Assembly (NCBI GenBank): GCA_900540885.1
Contig: UQHJ01000009.1
Location: forward strand, 1-50,300
Length of the DNA: 50,300 nt
Direction of reading: 5' to 3'
DNA from: an uncultured Prevotella sp.
GTDB taxonomy: Bacteria > Bacteroidota > Bacteroidia > Bacteroidales > Bacteroidaceae
Position 1 is the first letter of the stretch; each line of letters begins with the position of its first letter. Below the pieces are notes generated by a model. It did no database searches, was not told the DNA's origin, and was given only the letters and a program-made list of their open reading frames with translations. The position numbers and the translations under genes are program-made. This document shows positions 17,059 to 25,891 of this stretch, piece by piece.

Positions 17059-18537
17059 ATGGCAAAACTCTACATATTTGGCATAGGCGGTACAGGCTCG
17101 CGTGTGCTGCGTTCATTAACGTTTTTGCTTGGCGCAGGGGTCAAGCTACCCAGTTATTCAGAGGTTGTACCAATTGTGGTTGATGCCGACAGCACATCTG
17201 GCGACAAAACCGAGACCGTACAATTGATGGAGAACTACCAACGTCTTTACCAATTTACCGATCATACATCAGCTGCCGACCCAGACGGTTTTTTTGCCAC
17301 CAGCATGTCAAGTTGTTGCCACGATGGTTTTACGCTCAACATACCCGGCGGCACGGCACAAAAGTTCAAGGACTACATGCACTTCAGCAACCTTGACAAC
17401 GCCAACCGCGACCTTGTCAAGATGTTATTCAGCGAGAAAAATCTCGAAGCAGATATGTCGGTAGGTTTCAAGGGCAACCCCAACATTGGCAGTGTGGTGC
17501 TGAACCAATTTATTGACAGCGATGACTTTGCAGCGTTTGCCAACTCTTTTGCTGAGGGTGATGCCATATTCATTATCAGTTCGATATTTGGCGGCACAGG
17601 TGCGAGCGGTTTCCCTATTTTACTTAAGAACCTGCGCGCCAATGACACGGCCAACGTGCCAAACGCCAATCTTATAGCCCAAGCTCCCATCGGTGCCATC
17701 AGCGTATTGCCTTATTTCATTCTTGACAATGTTGACCCCAACCGCGACGACCAAATAGACAGCGGCACCTTTATACAAAAGACGCGTGCCGCGCTCAAAT
17801 ATTACGAGCGCAATTTGGCCGAATTGGATCATATGTACTACATAGGCGATGATGTGCGTCCCACCTACGACAACCACGACGGCGGTGCGCTGCAAAAGAA
17901 CAAGCCCAACTTTGTGGAATTTGTTGCCGCACTCTCGATATTTGATTTTGCCAACCAAGCTTGTGGCGGCATGACACACAATGCCAATAGCCGTACGATG
18001 TATCATGAATACGGCATTAAGGAGGACAAGCAGGAATTCAACTTCAGCAACCTTTCCGAACAAAGCGTTGCGCTCGTGCGCAAGCCTATGGCCAAACTGC
18101 TGTTGGCGCACAACTACTTTACACAGGCTCTCGACCAATCATGGAATTTGGCTTGGGCCAGTACGCACGAACCCGTTTTTTCATGCACTGTGCTTGAAGA
18201 AGGAGGCTTTTGGGAGCGTTTGACGAGCTTTACCACCGCCTACAAACAATGGCTGAACGATATGGCAAACAACAAACGTCAGTTTGGCCCGTTCAAACTG
18301 ACTACGGGCGAGAAAGACGTATTTGCCATTGTAAGCGACAAAGAGCCTAAAAAGATTAAGGTACTGTCATATATCATGGACGACAATTTCAAATTGTTCA
18401 ACAACAAGCTTGACAGTTTTAAGAAAAAAAAGGACTTCGGCAAATTGCCAGAGTCACTAAAGACACCTGCGGCATATTGGCTCAATCTGTTCTCGTTAGT
18501 GACCAGCAACCTTATTGAAGAGAAACTCAAAATCTGA
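17059..18537 (+). CDS. Tubulin/FtsZ-like GTPase-fold protein (Tubulin_2 type)
   Basis: A 492-residue protein with a Rossmann-type start LYIFGIGGTGSRVLRSL (4-20). The tubulin signature loop is IFGGTGASGFP at 176-186, corresponding to GGGTGSG of FtsZ and tubulin. The spacing of about 165 residues between the two is longer than in FtsZ and fits the 'tubulin-like' families found outside cell division. If active it binds GTP and may form filaments in the cytosol. The next gene, an actin-like ATPase, starts 11 bases after its stop, so the two are surely co-expressed. The nucleotide-binding reading is firm; polymerisation is inference, and no membrane segment is seen. It is not the cell-division FtsZ of this organism. 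Confidence 0.82.
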   Translation: MAKLYIFGIGGTGSRVLRSLTFLLGAGVKLPSYSEVVPIVVDADSTSGDKTETVQLMENYQRLYQFTDHTSAADPDGFFATSMSSCCHDGFTLNIPGGTAQKFKDYMHFSNLDNANRDLVKMLFSEKNLEADMSVGFKGNPNIGSVVLNQFIDSDDFAAFANSFAEGDAIFIISSIFGGTGASGFPILLKNLRANDTANVPNANLIAQAPIGAISVLPYFILDNVDPNRDDQIDSGTFIQKTRAALKYYERNLAELDHMYYIGDDVRPTYDNHDGGALQKNKPNFVEFVAALSIFDFANQACGGMTHNANSRTMYHEYGIKEDKQEFNFSNLSEQSVALVRKPMAKLLLAHNYFTQALDQSWNLAWASTHEPVFSCTVLEEGGFWERLTSFTTAYKQWLNDMANNKRQFGPFKLTTGEKDVFAIVSDKEPKKIKVLSYIMDDNFKLFNNKLDSFKKKKDFGKLPESLKTPAAYWLNLFSLVTSNLIEEKLKI

Positions 18538-18548
18538 CACAACCTGCT

Positions 18549-21500
18549 ATGAAAGTACTCAGACTTCATGATGGCACTGCATCGGGTGCCACAAACAATA
18601 TAAATGGTTGGGGACAAAGCGCTGTGATTTCGCAAAAAGCTGTTGAAACCATCACCGACCCCCAAGGCAACTGCGCACATTCAGAGATAACCTCCATACC
18701 AAGTCCATTTGCGCGTCTTGACCTTGTGAAGCAGAGCTTCAAATATGTTAATGACACGCATAACTTTGACGGTAAAACCATATTTCACCGCATGGTGTCG
18801 GACGCGCTCGATGTGGGCGAAATATTTTTCAATGTCAACAAGTATGGCAATCTGATAAAGATTACCGAGTGGAACGTGGGCGAGATACAAAATCTCAAAG
18901 CCTCGACAGACAAGCAATTGCGCTTGTTGGGCAAGACACTTGAGCTTTACATACAATCAGATGCGGCCAATGGCAATGTGTACAATCTGCGCAACATGAA
19001 GAGCATCTTCATACTGCAATACACCGGGCCTGGTGCACCGGGAACGAGTGCGTTACCCGGCCACGTGATTGGCGCCACCAGCCCGTGTACTCTATTCTTC
19101 ACACCGGCCAATGACCTGGGATACGTGACAAGCCAAATATTGTTTGATGGCAATAACGACCGCCCCTTTGACGGGGATTACAACCCGCTCTACAAACGCG
19201 ATGCGGACTTTGTGCGCTACCTTGTGTGGTTGAGCAAGCAACCTGGCTTTGCTGATGGGTACCCCGAGGTCAGCACCTACATCAGCGACACCATTACCAA
19301 ACTCAACAGCATAGACAATGCTTTTGGGCAGGAGTTGGCCAACATGACCGCAGCATCGCACACCGACACAGCCCCCGTTACAACAGACAATGGAAAACCT
19401 GTGACACTGGCCGGTGGGTACCCCGTGATGTACAAGCGCTTTGATGCTGCACAAGTAAGCCAACACAGCCAGTTGGTTATCAACGCCACGAAAGCCATTG
19501 AAGGCGACTTGCCCCTTGTGCTGCCCAATGACCACAGTTGCGACGGAATGCACTATACCACGTCAGAGTGGGACGGTAGCCTTGTCAAACTTGTACCATT
19601 CAAAGAAAAGACAGAACTCGCTCAACGTATTCTGCCAGGTATAAATGTACAGTATCCTTATCTGACCGCAGGCGACTTTTTGTGTGCCAACATATTGCGC
19701 ACAAGCTATGCCCTGAAACCTTTTGACGGGGGCAACGACGACTATTTGCCCCTTGGCACAGACGAAGAACTGAGGCATTACCTCATTCCTATAAAGAAAG
19801 AGTTTTTCCGCTATTTCAGCCTTGCCGACTTGAAACGCTGCCTGCGTGCCGAGAAAGGCGGTATGGGGCAAATAAAAGTTGAACTGTCTATTCCAATCAG
19901 GGGTGACGGCTGCAGAGACAAGGTGGTGTTTAAGCGCAGCTATATGGAAACGCAGACCGATTCGATGTTAAACAGCCAATTTGGGCGCATCATAGACATG
20001 AGAAACACCGGACTTACAATACTGCCGCACATGCGATTTCCTGAGGGTGTTGCTCCCGACTATCGTGTTACGCTCTCGATTGACAACAAGATATCGGATA
20101 CGGAGGCTCAAAACGACTTGCCCACACTGTCATTCGTTGACGAAAGCAAATTCATCGACCATACACCTGAAATGTGTCGCAACTTTGACACCCTGGGCAA
20201 CCGTATTGACGATATTACTTGTGTAACCAAACAATGGGACATTGCACATAACTTTACAGCCATAGCTGTCAACTACAAAGGCACCGACAATCTGCTCATA
20301 CCACTGATGAACGAAGGCGGTGGCAGCAAAAAGTTTGTGTTTGCGGTTGACTTCGGCACGACCAACACACACATTGAATACTCTGTTGACGGTTCATCGC
20401 CCAGACCGCTCGACACCACAGCTGACGATGCACAACTGCGTCCGTCTAACGACATGATGAGCGACACGTCGTGGACCCAAATGATGCGCGGTGACATGTT
20501 TCCACCCATCATAGGACAGTGCCGCTCTGACAATCTGTCGGCCTCATTCCCGATCCGCACAGCATTGACCTCGTGCAAAAAGGTGGATTGGCTGCGGGCC
20601 AAGCCACTTGTCGATGCCAACATTCCGTTCTTTTACGAACGCGATACAATGCCCACTTACGACGAGCAACCTACGACCAATCTAAAATGGAATGATGCGG
20701 ACACGGCACAAGCACAGATAGAGTGTTTCCTGTCGGAACTGGCGCTCATTATGCGCAACAAGGTGCTGATGAACAATGGTGACCTAAGTGCTACAAAAGT
20801 GGTATGGTTCTACCCCACCAGCATGGTTTCACAAATGGTTGGCGAGTTCTCAAAAACATGGGACAATGTGTTCAGCCGCTACTTCGATGGAGCCACACAC
20901 GATCAAATCAAGTACATGCCCGAGGCGATTGCCCCGCTCCCCGCTTTCGATACAGGGTCTTCGTCTGCCATCACCATTGACATTGGCGGTGGCACCTCCG
21001 ACTTTCTGTTTGCCGTCGGCAAAGATATTGTGTGCATCTCGTCGGCACGCTTTGCCTCGAACAGTCTGTTTGGTTCAAACTCAGCATTTGACAGTGCCGA
21101 CAATGGCTTTATCAAATATTTCAAGCCACAGTACGAGGCCGTGCAAGCTACGGGCGTCTATTATGCTGTGCTTGATGAAATCAGCCGTGGCGCAAATTCG
21201 TCGGCCAACTTGGCATCGTTCTTTTTCTCCATTGCCGAAAGCACCATCATCAGCGATGAGAGCATACGCCGGCAGAATGACTTTAAGGCGAAACTTGCCA
21301 AATCAGAAGAATGCAACATGGTTATACTAATCTACTACATGGCCATTGCATACTATGCAGCACAGGTAACACGAATGCACCACCTGAAAGAACCACGCTA
21401 CATAGGCTTCAGCGGCAACGGTTCGAAGATATTCGACATATTCCTTGACAACCCTGTATCGAAAAAACGACTCGTGGATATCACGCAAAAGATATTTGAA

Positions 21501-21983
21501 CACGTGTTGGGACACGAATATGACGCAGACGGTCTGGATTTGCTGATGCCTCCGGGCGACTCGCCCAAAGCAGCAACAGCCAAGGGAGGTATTGTGCTTG
21601 CTTCAGGAAATGATGACAATGATAGCATCGACATTGATTATGTCAGCCAACACGCCACTACATGGGTAGGCACAGATGATGCCGTGAAGAAATATGCCGA
21701 CGTGGGTGACAAACAAGAACAAGAGGTTGCCAATCATGTGGAAGAGTTTGTGACACTTTGCCGTAAAATTCTCACCGAGGGCGAGGCCAACAAATACATC
21801 AAACTGCCTGCCGACATGGAAAAGGTGTTTGACATGACAGCCTTCAAGCGCGACATCAAAAAGTATGTGAAAGATGGCTGCGCGCAAGTGGCAAACCCAA
21901 ATTACGAGGTGGCATCATCGCTCTTTTTCTTGCCAATTGAGGGCATTTTGCACAAACTGACCAACGAATTGCTAAAGGTATGA
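18549..21983 (+). CDS. Large two-part protein with actin/Hsp70-like ATPase half
   Basis: At 1144 residues this is the largest protein in the window. The C-terminal half has the three ASKHA nucleotide motifs: phosphate-1 VDFGTTN (600-606), phosphate-2 IDIGGGTSDF (810-819, D811) and adenosine-loop GFSGNGS (953-959). It is therefore an actin/Hsp70/MreB-type ATPase. The N-terminal 590 residues are not recognised; they contain EITSIPSPFARLDLVKQSF near 45-63, which looks like a conserved contact motif. No membrane segment or signal is present. It lies 11 bases after the tubulin-like gene and overlaps the next gene by ATGA. Distant similarity to SrfB-like giant actin folds is possible. A cytosolic ATP-driven partner of the tubulin-like protein is the simplest reading. 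Confidence 0.82.
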   Translation: MKVLRLHDGTASGATNNINGWGQSAVISQKAVETITDPQGNCAHSEITSIPSPFARLDLVKQSFKYVNDTHNFDGKTIFHRMVSDALDVGEIFFNVNKYGNLIKITEWNVGEIQNLKASTDKQLRLLGKTLELYIQSDAANGNVYNLRNMKSIFILQYTGPGAPGTSALPGHVIGATSPCTLFFTPANDLGYVTSQILFDGNNDRPFDGDYNPLYKRDADFVRYLVWLSKQPGFADGYPEVSTYISDTITKLNSIDNAFGQELANMTAASHTDTAPVTTDNGKPVTLAGGYPVMYKRFDAAQVSQHSQLVINATKAIEGDLPLVLPNDHSCDGMHYTTSEWDGSLVKLVPFKEKTELAQRILPGINVQYPYLTAGDFLCANILRTSYALKPFDGGNDDYLPLGTDEELRHYLIPIKKEFFRYFSLADLKRCLRAEKGGMGQIKVELSIPIRGDGCRDKVVFKRSYMETQTDSMLNSQFGRIIDMRNTGLTILPHMRFPEGVAPDYRVTLSIDNKISDTEAQNDLPTLSFVDESKFIDHTPEMCRNFDTLGNRIDDITCVTKQWDIAHNFTAIAVNYKGTDNLLIPLMNEGGGSKKFVFAVDFGTTNTHIEYSVDGSSPRPLDTTADDAQLRPSNDMMSDTSWTQMMRGDMFPPIIGQCRSDNLSASFPIRTALTSCKKVDWLRAKPLVDANIPFFYERDTMPTYDEQPTTNLKWNDADTAQAQIECFLSELALIMRNKVLMNNGDLSATKVVWFYPTSMVSQMVGEFSKTWDNVFSRYFDGATHDQIKYMPEAIAPLPAFDTGSSSAITIDIGGGTSDFLFAVGKDIVCISSARFASNSLFGSNSAFDSADNGFIKYFKPQYEAVQATGVYYAVLDEISRGANSSANLASFFFSIAESTIISDESIRRQNDFKAKLAKSEECNMVILIYYMAIAYYAAQVTRMHHLKEPRYIGFSGNGSKIFDIFLDNPVSKKRLVDITQKIFEHVLGHEYDADGLDLLMPPGDSPKAATAKGGIVLASGNDDNDSIDIDYVSQHATTWVGTDDAVKKYADVGDKQEQEVANHVEEFVTLCRKILTEGEANKYIKLPADMEKVFDMTAFKRDIKKYVKDGCAQVANPNYEVASSLFFLPIEGILHKLTNELLKV

Positions 21984-22714
21984 CAAAGGAGAAGTTATCT
22001 GCTATTTTGGTGCTATGGCTTGCCTGCTCCTGGGGAGCCATGGCACACACAAGCGATGAGTGTCTGCAAGTGGGTGTAGCCAGCTTTACATACCTTGAAG
22101 TAGGACTCTCGGTTGCAGTGGCATTATGCGTCGTGCTGATTGGCATGTTGTGGCGCTATGGTGCGAAGATGGAACGCCGCGCGAAAAAAGCGGAGCGTGA
22201 GAGGAATGTGTGCCAACAATGGTATCAAGCACTAAAGCATAAGCCGCAGGAAGCACCCAAGGCAGAGATGCAGAAGTCGAAAAATACAGACGTGCATGAT
22301 GCGCCACAGGACGATGAGCATTCTGCGAATGATGCTCCACAAGACCCTCAACGCTCACCAACCATCGAACTTGACATTACCCCGACCCCACCGCGCAAAC
22401 TTTACGCTAAACAAGATGCACAAGATGCCAAAAGGCTAATAAGCCTCAGCCAGGAATTCGACCCTTATGAACACATTTTTGTCATCACACTTGACAATGG
22501 GTCGGACACTGAAGGTTGTTTTGAACTTGTGGAAGAGAATGCCGCAAAATGTCTGGGCAACTCTGACAACATCAAATGTTGTTACGTTGACGCCGGAGTT
22601 AATGCAACCAACTTCAAACAGGAGGCCGGCAGAGTGCGTATTAATGGACAGACGGCCGAAGTGATGAAGCCTATAACCATTACTAACAAAAGTGCCACAT
22701 CGAACGGGCATTAG
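21980..22714 (+). CDS. Membrane protein with charged linker, unknown family
   Basis: A 244-residue protein whose ATG overlaps the stop of the actin-like gene (ATGA), so translation is coupled. It has an N-terminal signal or helix (about 5-22), a second helix (38-58), a basic then Gln/Asp-rich linker (60-130), and a compact C-terminal region (135-240) with DPYEHIFVITLDNGSDT and a final basic stretch. The topology puts the C-terminal region in the cytosol, where it could tether the actin-like or tubulin-like protein to the membrane. Family not recognised. Confidence 0.72.
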   Translation: MTKEKLSAILVLWLACSWGAMAHTSDECLQVGVASFTYLEVGLSVAVALCVVLIGMLWRYGAKMERRAKKAERERNVCQQWYQALKHKPQEAPKAEMQKSKNTDVHDAPQDDEHSANDAPQDPQRSPTIELDITPTPPRKLYAKQDAQDAKRLISLSQEFDPYEHIFVITLDNGSDTEGCFELVEENAAKCLGNSDNIKCCYVDAGVNATNFKQEAGRVRINGQTAEVMKPITITNKSATSNGH

Positions 22715-22742
22715 ATGCTGATTAAAAACACTTAAAATTAAA

Positions 22743-24350
22743 ATGGAAACGATTTTCATCATAGCTGTTATTTTGTTTGCTATCTACTGGCAATTCTATT
22801 TTCTGAAGGATAGCATCAAGATGATAAATCAGCTAAAAAACATATTTTCAGAAAAGCAAAGCTACCATTCCAAAGACTATTATATACCTGCTAACGAATT
22901 TGGCAATACAAGCTATGAAGAGATTCTGTATAAGGAAGCTTTTTATACCGACCCAAGTTATAGCAATGACTTTGACTGGTCAGACCGAGGAAAGAAAGAT
23001 AAAATAAGCCTTGTAGACATCTCATCAAACAACCCTATTGGCTTAAGAATAGAGGTATCTATCAACAACTACCTTATTCGCAACAAGGGACTTGCAAGCG
23101 ACTTTAGCACAATCAAAGACACAGTGGAGCGCAACTGCACCATGCTTGAGGATGAGATCGATACGCAGACGCCTTTCCCACTCTATATAGGATTGATGTG
23201 CACTATGCTCGGCATCATCATAGGTATTGGATGCATCGCTTTAGGTGACGGTGGTTTTGCAGCATTTGTAGACAAGCCGGAGCAGCATATTGGGTCGTTA
23301 ATGGGCGATGTAGCATTTGCCATGGCCGCCTCGTTTTGTGGCATTGGCTTTACCTCTACCATTTCGTTCATGGCCAAGAAGAGCAAAAAGTGTCTTGAAG
23401 AACGCAAGAACGCGTTCTACTCCTGGTTCCAAGCCGAACTCATGCCTATCATTTCGCGAGAAAATGCCAGTGAAGGGGTGCGACGGCTTGAGGAGAACCT
23501 CAACAGGTTCAACCAAACTTTTACCCGTAATGTCAGCGGACTTAACAAATCGGTTGGCAACATTGCCCAAACTGCTGCCGACCAAAGCAAATTGATTGAA
23601 ACTGTCAACAAGTTGGACCTTAAACAAATGGCCACAGCTAACGTGGAGGTGCTCACGGCATTTAAGGAGTCAATTGGCGAACTTGACAAATTCCACGAAT
23701 ATCTGACCTATGCGAACAAACAGCTCGAAGCGCTGAAAAAGCGCAACGATGCAGTAGAAGCTGCTACAATCGCAGTGGACGACGGCATTAAAAGCATACT
23801 CAATAAAATGAAGCAATCTGTGAATGAACAGATGCAAGCTCTGAAAGAATCACTGGCCATGTCGTCAGACGAGATGAGTCGCCTGGTTGAAAACGAAAAG
23901 CGACTCGTGGCGGGACAAGCGGGCAAGATTGATGCTTTTTATGACACACTGCGCGACCTTAAACCTGTAATTGATGGACTCAAGGACTGGCGAAAGGAGT
24001 TGCAAGTGCAAAACAGAGAATTGAGCAGATTGGTGCAAACTATCGATGCCATGCCCCGCCCCGATGGCAAGGGCGGCAGCCAGGTAGTTGTGCGTAGCAA
24101 AGCGAACATTTGGCAAATGGTGATTGCCGCAGCACTTGTGTTGCTGCTTGCGGTGAATGGATTTAACGCATGGATAACCTATCATAATGCACCATCTGAA
24201 AGCCAAACCAAGTCTACCGAGCAAACTGACAAATCAGAAGATGCCAAGCAGCCTGCCGCTATCACCAACACGAAACTTCCCAATCAAGGTAATACGCTGA
24301 AAGTGACCAACAATCCACAAACACCGCAAGAAACAGCAGCTGCGAACTGA
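22743..24350 (+). CDS. ExbB/MotA/ZorA-like ion-channel subunit with coiled-coil tail
   Basis: This is a proton- or sodium-driven stator subunit of the MotA-TolQ-ExbB type. The 535-residue protein has helix 1 at 3-21, a long loop, helix 2 at 145-167 (LYIGLMCTMLGIIIGIG, the usual 'GLLGTVxGI' helix) and helix 3 at 185-209 (GDVAFAMAASFCGIGFTSTI). A coiled coil of about 190 residues (245-435) follows, then a fourth helix at 457-480 and a 55-residue Asn/Thr/Gln-rich tail. The ExbB-like core plus long cytosolic tail resembles ZorA of the Zorya defence system; the extra C-terminal helix does not, as far as I know. The MotB-like partner follows after 26 bases. The channel fold is well supported, the role is inference. 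Confidence 0.84.
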   Translation: METIFIIAVILFAIYWQFYFLKDSIKMINQLKNIFSEKQSYHSKDYYIPANEFGNTSYEEILYKEAFYTDPSYSNDFDWSDRGKKDKISLVDISSNNPIGLRIEVSINNYLIRNKGLASDFSTIKDTVERNCTMLEDEIDTQTPFPLYIGLMCTMLGIIIGIGCIALGDGGFAAFVDKPEQHIGSLMGDVAFAMAASFCGIGFTSTISFMAKKSKKCLEERKNAFYSWFQAELMPIISRENASEGVRRLEENLNRFNQTFTRNVSGLNKSVGNIAQTAADQSKLIETVNKLDLKQMATANVEVLTAFKESIGELDKFHEYLTYANKQLEALKKRNDAVEAATIAVDDGIKSILNKMKQSVNEQMQALKESLAMSSDEMSRLVENEKRLVAGQAGKIDAFYDTLRDLKPVIDGLKDWRKELQVQNRELSRLVQTIDAMPRPDGKGGSQVVVRSKANIWQMVIAAALVLLLAVNGFNAWITYHNAPSESQTKSTEQTDKSEDAKQPAAITNTKLPNQGNTLKVTNNPQTPQETAAAN

Positions 24351-24376
24351 TTGAACCAAACTACACACATGAAATT

Positions 24377-25060
24377 ATGAAGAACAAATCGTTTTTCTGG
24401 ACCAGCTACTCAGACCTCATGACCAGCCTGTTCTTTGTGATGTTGCTGCTATTTGTTACCACAGTCATCATGATGTACGCCCATGGCAAGGCAAACGAGG
24501 AGGAGCTGAACAAAATACACCAACTGGAACACTCGGTTCAGGCTATTGACTCGCGTTATTTTGAATATAACTCGCAGTTTAAGAAGCATGTGCTAAAAAT
24601 TGATGTGCAATTCCCCATTTACGACTCAAACATTGAGAGCATTGACCCTGCAGCCAAGCACAAACTTTTGGCCGCTGGCTCGCGCATCGTGCAGTTTATT
24701 GACAGCATCTATGCGGTGTATGAATCGCCTTTTCTTGTCGTGGTGGAGGGACAATCATCAAAAGGCCCCTACTGGCGCAATGTGCACGAAAACAACGATG
24801 TGCTGAGCTATGAACGCGCTCTGGCCTTGGTAAACTTTTGGGAAGCACATGATATCAGTCTGCGCGATGCCAACCATGCTCAAAAGTGCGAATTGCTTGT
24901 TTGCGGAAGCGGCGACAAGGGGGTAATGCGCATGATGCCCGATGTGCCGACCAATGCGAAGAACCAACGATTTTTGATTCATGTCATACCTAAGCCCGGT
25001 ATGATTGAACATAAGACTTCTGACAATACTTTATCAACCAACAATACTGACATTCCATGA
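24377..25060 (+). CDS. MotB/ZorB-like stator partner with OmpA-type domain
   Basis: A 227-residue protein with a short cytosolic N-terminus and one membrane helix (about 15-34). The helix is preceded by SYSDLMTS, in which D13 matches the ion-carrying Asp of MotB, ExbD and ZorB. A linker follows, then an OmpA/peptidoglycan-binding-like domain (about 75-206) with VVVEGQSS, VLSYERALALVNFW and a degenerate NQRFLIHVIP end. It should pair 5:2 with the channel subunit encoded just upstream and anchor the motor to peptidoglycan. Its stop overlaps the next start (ATGA). The assignment is strong on order, topology and motifs; ion specificity is unknown. Confidence 0.87.
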   Translation: MKNKSFFWTSYSDLMTSLFFVMLLLFVTTVIMMYAHGKANEEELNKIHQLEHSVQAIDSRYFEYNSQFKKHVLKIDVQFPIYDSNIESIDPAAKHKLLAAGSRIVQFIDSIYAVYESPFLVVVEGQSSKGPYWRNVHENNDVLSYERALALVNFWEAHDISLRDANHAQKCELLVCGSGDKGVMRMMPDVPTNAKNQRFLIHVIPKPGMIEHKTSDNTLSTNNTDIP

Positions 25061-25509
25061 GGACACACATTCTATTTATAATCATTGCTATTTGCTCATT
25101 GTCGTTAACCACTTCGTGTACCAGCCGTGAACAAAAAGTTGTAAAACGCCTTGAAAAGCTGAGCAAAAAGCTTGAGCGCCAAGGCAATGATTACTCTATT
25201 ACGCAATGGCAGCGCGCTGCCAAAGAATTCAAACAAATAGACGAGGAGATTGCCAAGAATTACCAAGACTTCACCCCAAAACAACTCCACGAAATCGGAC
25301 GTCTCAAGGGCATTTGCGTAGGAGCATTCAGCCGATATCTTGAGCATATTGCGAAAAAATCGTCGAATGAGGCTGATGGATTTGTACAAGGGCTTGAAGA
25401 AATATGCGGAAAGCAGGACGTATATCCATCTGACAATACAGAAGAAAGCCCGTCCGAAGATTACTCTAAAAGTGATTCCGTCTACATCGAAACGGATTCG
25501 GTTTGTTAG
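25057..25509 (+). CDS. Small helical lipoprotein
   Basis: A 150-residue protein with a lipoprotein signal ending SLTTSC (C21), then a highly charged, probably coiled-coil region (25-75, KRLEKLSKKLERQ). An acidic Ser/Glu/Asp-rich C-terminus follows (about 120-150). Its ATG overlaps the stop of the MotB-like gene. Similar short lipoproteins of unknown function (DUF6565-like) occur in Bacteroidales; I am unsure of the family. Placement suggests a periplasmic accessory of the stator. Confidence 0.7.
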   Translation: MRTHILFIIIAICSLSLTTSCTSREQKVVKRLEKLSKKLERQGNDYSITQWQRAAKEFKQIDEEIAKNYQDFTPKQLHEIGRLKGICVGAFSRYLEHIAKKSSNEADGFVQGLEEICGKQDVYPSDNTEESPSEDYSKSDSVYIETDSVC

Positions 25510-25511
25510 CG

Positions 25512-25700
25512 ATGGTTACAAAATGTATTATACAAATTGCTATGGGGCTGCTGCTATGGTTATTCGTGCCTGGCTGGATCACCCAAGGCAGTCGTAAAAC
25601 GCGACAATGGATAAAGCTGGCTTGTAATATTGCGGGCATCATCATGGTCATTAGCGGAGGTTTAAGACTGTTGAGTGCAGTTGGCTCTATTATGTTTTAG
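25512..25700 (+). CDS. Two-helix mini membrane protein
   Basis: A 62-residue protein starting at an ATG two bases after the stop of the lipoprotein gene. It has helices at about 4-22 and 36-60 joined by a basic loop (GSRKTRQWIK), which would place the loop in the cytosol. No family is recognised. Tight spacing, helix pattern and a stop before a hairpin make it a likely last gene of the operon. Confidence 0.6.
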   Translation: MVTKCIIQIAMGLLLWLFVPGWITQGSRKTRQWIKLACNIAGIIMVISGGLRLLSAVGSIMF

Positions 25701-25749
25701 CCCTTACTGGTCGGTCTTAGAATCAACTAATTTCAGACACCTAACTATA

Positions 25750-25793
25750 GGGGGAGGCAAGTACTACATACACAAAAAGTACTTACCTCCCCC
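25750..25793. terminator. Hairpin at the end of the motor operon
   Basis: Arms GGGGGAGGCAAGTACT (25750-25765) and AGTACTTACCTCCCCC (25778-25793) differ by one G-U type position and enclose a 12-base loop. It lies 50 bases after the last operon gene and just before the C10 protease promoter. It has no T run, so efficiency as a terminator is uncertain. Confidence 0.65.
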
Positions 25794-25817
25794 TACCCGC
25801 ATGATGTAACCAGTCAA

Positions 25818-25849
25818 TTTGCGATTGTCTGAAAAACCGACTATCTTTG
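25818..25849 (+). promoter_or_regulatory. Promoter of the C10 protease gene
   Basis: TTTG at 25818-25821, exactly 20 bases, then TATCTTTG at 25842-25849 match the Bacteroidetes housekeeping consensus perfectly. The start codon is 42 bases downstream. Confidence 0.88.
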
Positions 25850-25891
25850 CACTGATACTATTCTTGCATAAATAACAACGTACTCAACACG

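Noticed and set aside
17059..18537. Cell-division ftsZ
   Set aside because: Motif spacing and length differ from FtsZ, and no division or cell-wall genes surround it.
22743..25060. Complete Zorya system
   Set aside because: The ZorA/ZorB-like pair is present but no ZorC, ZorD or ZorE-type gene is seen; the neighbours are tubulin- and actin-like.
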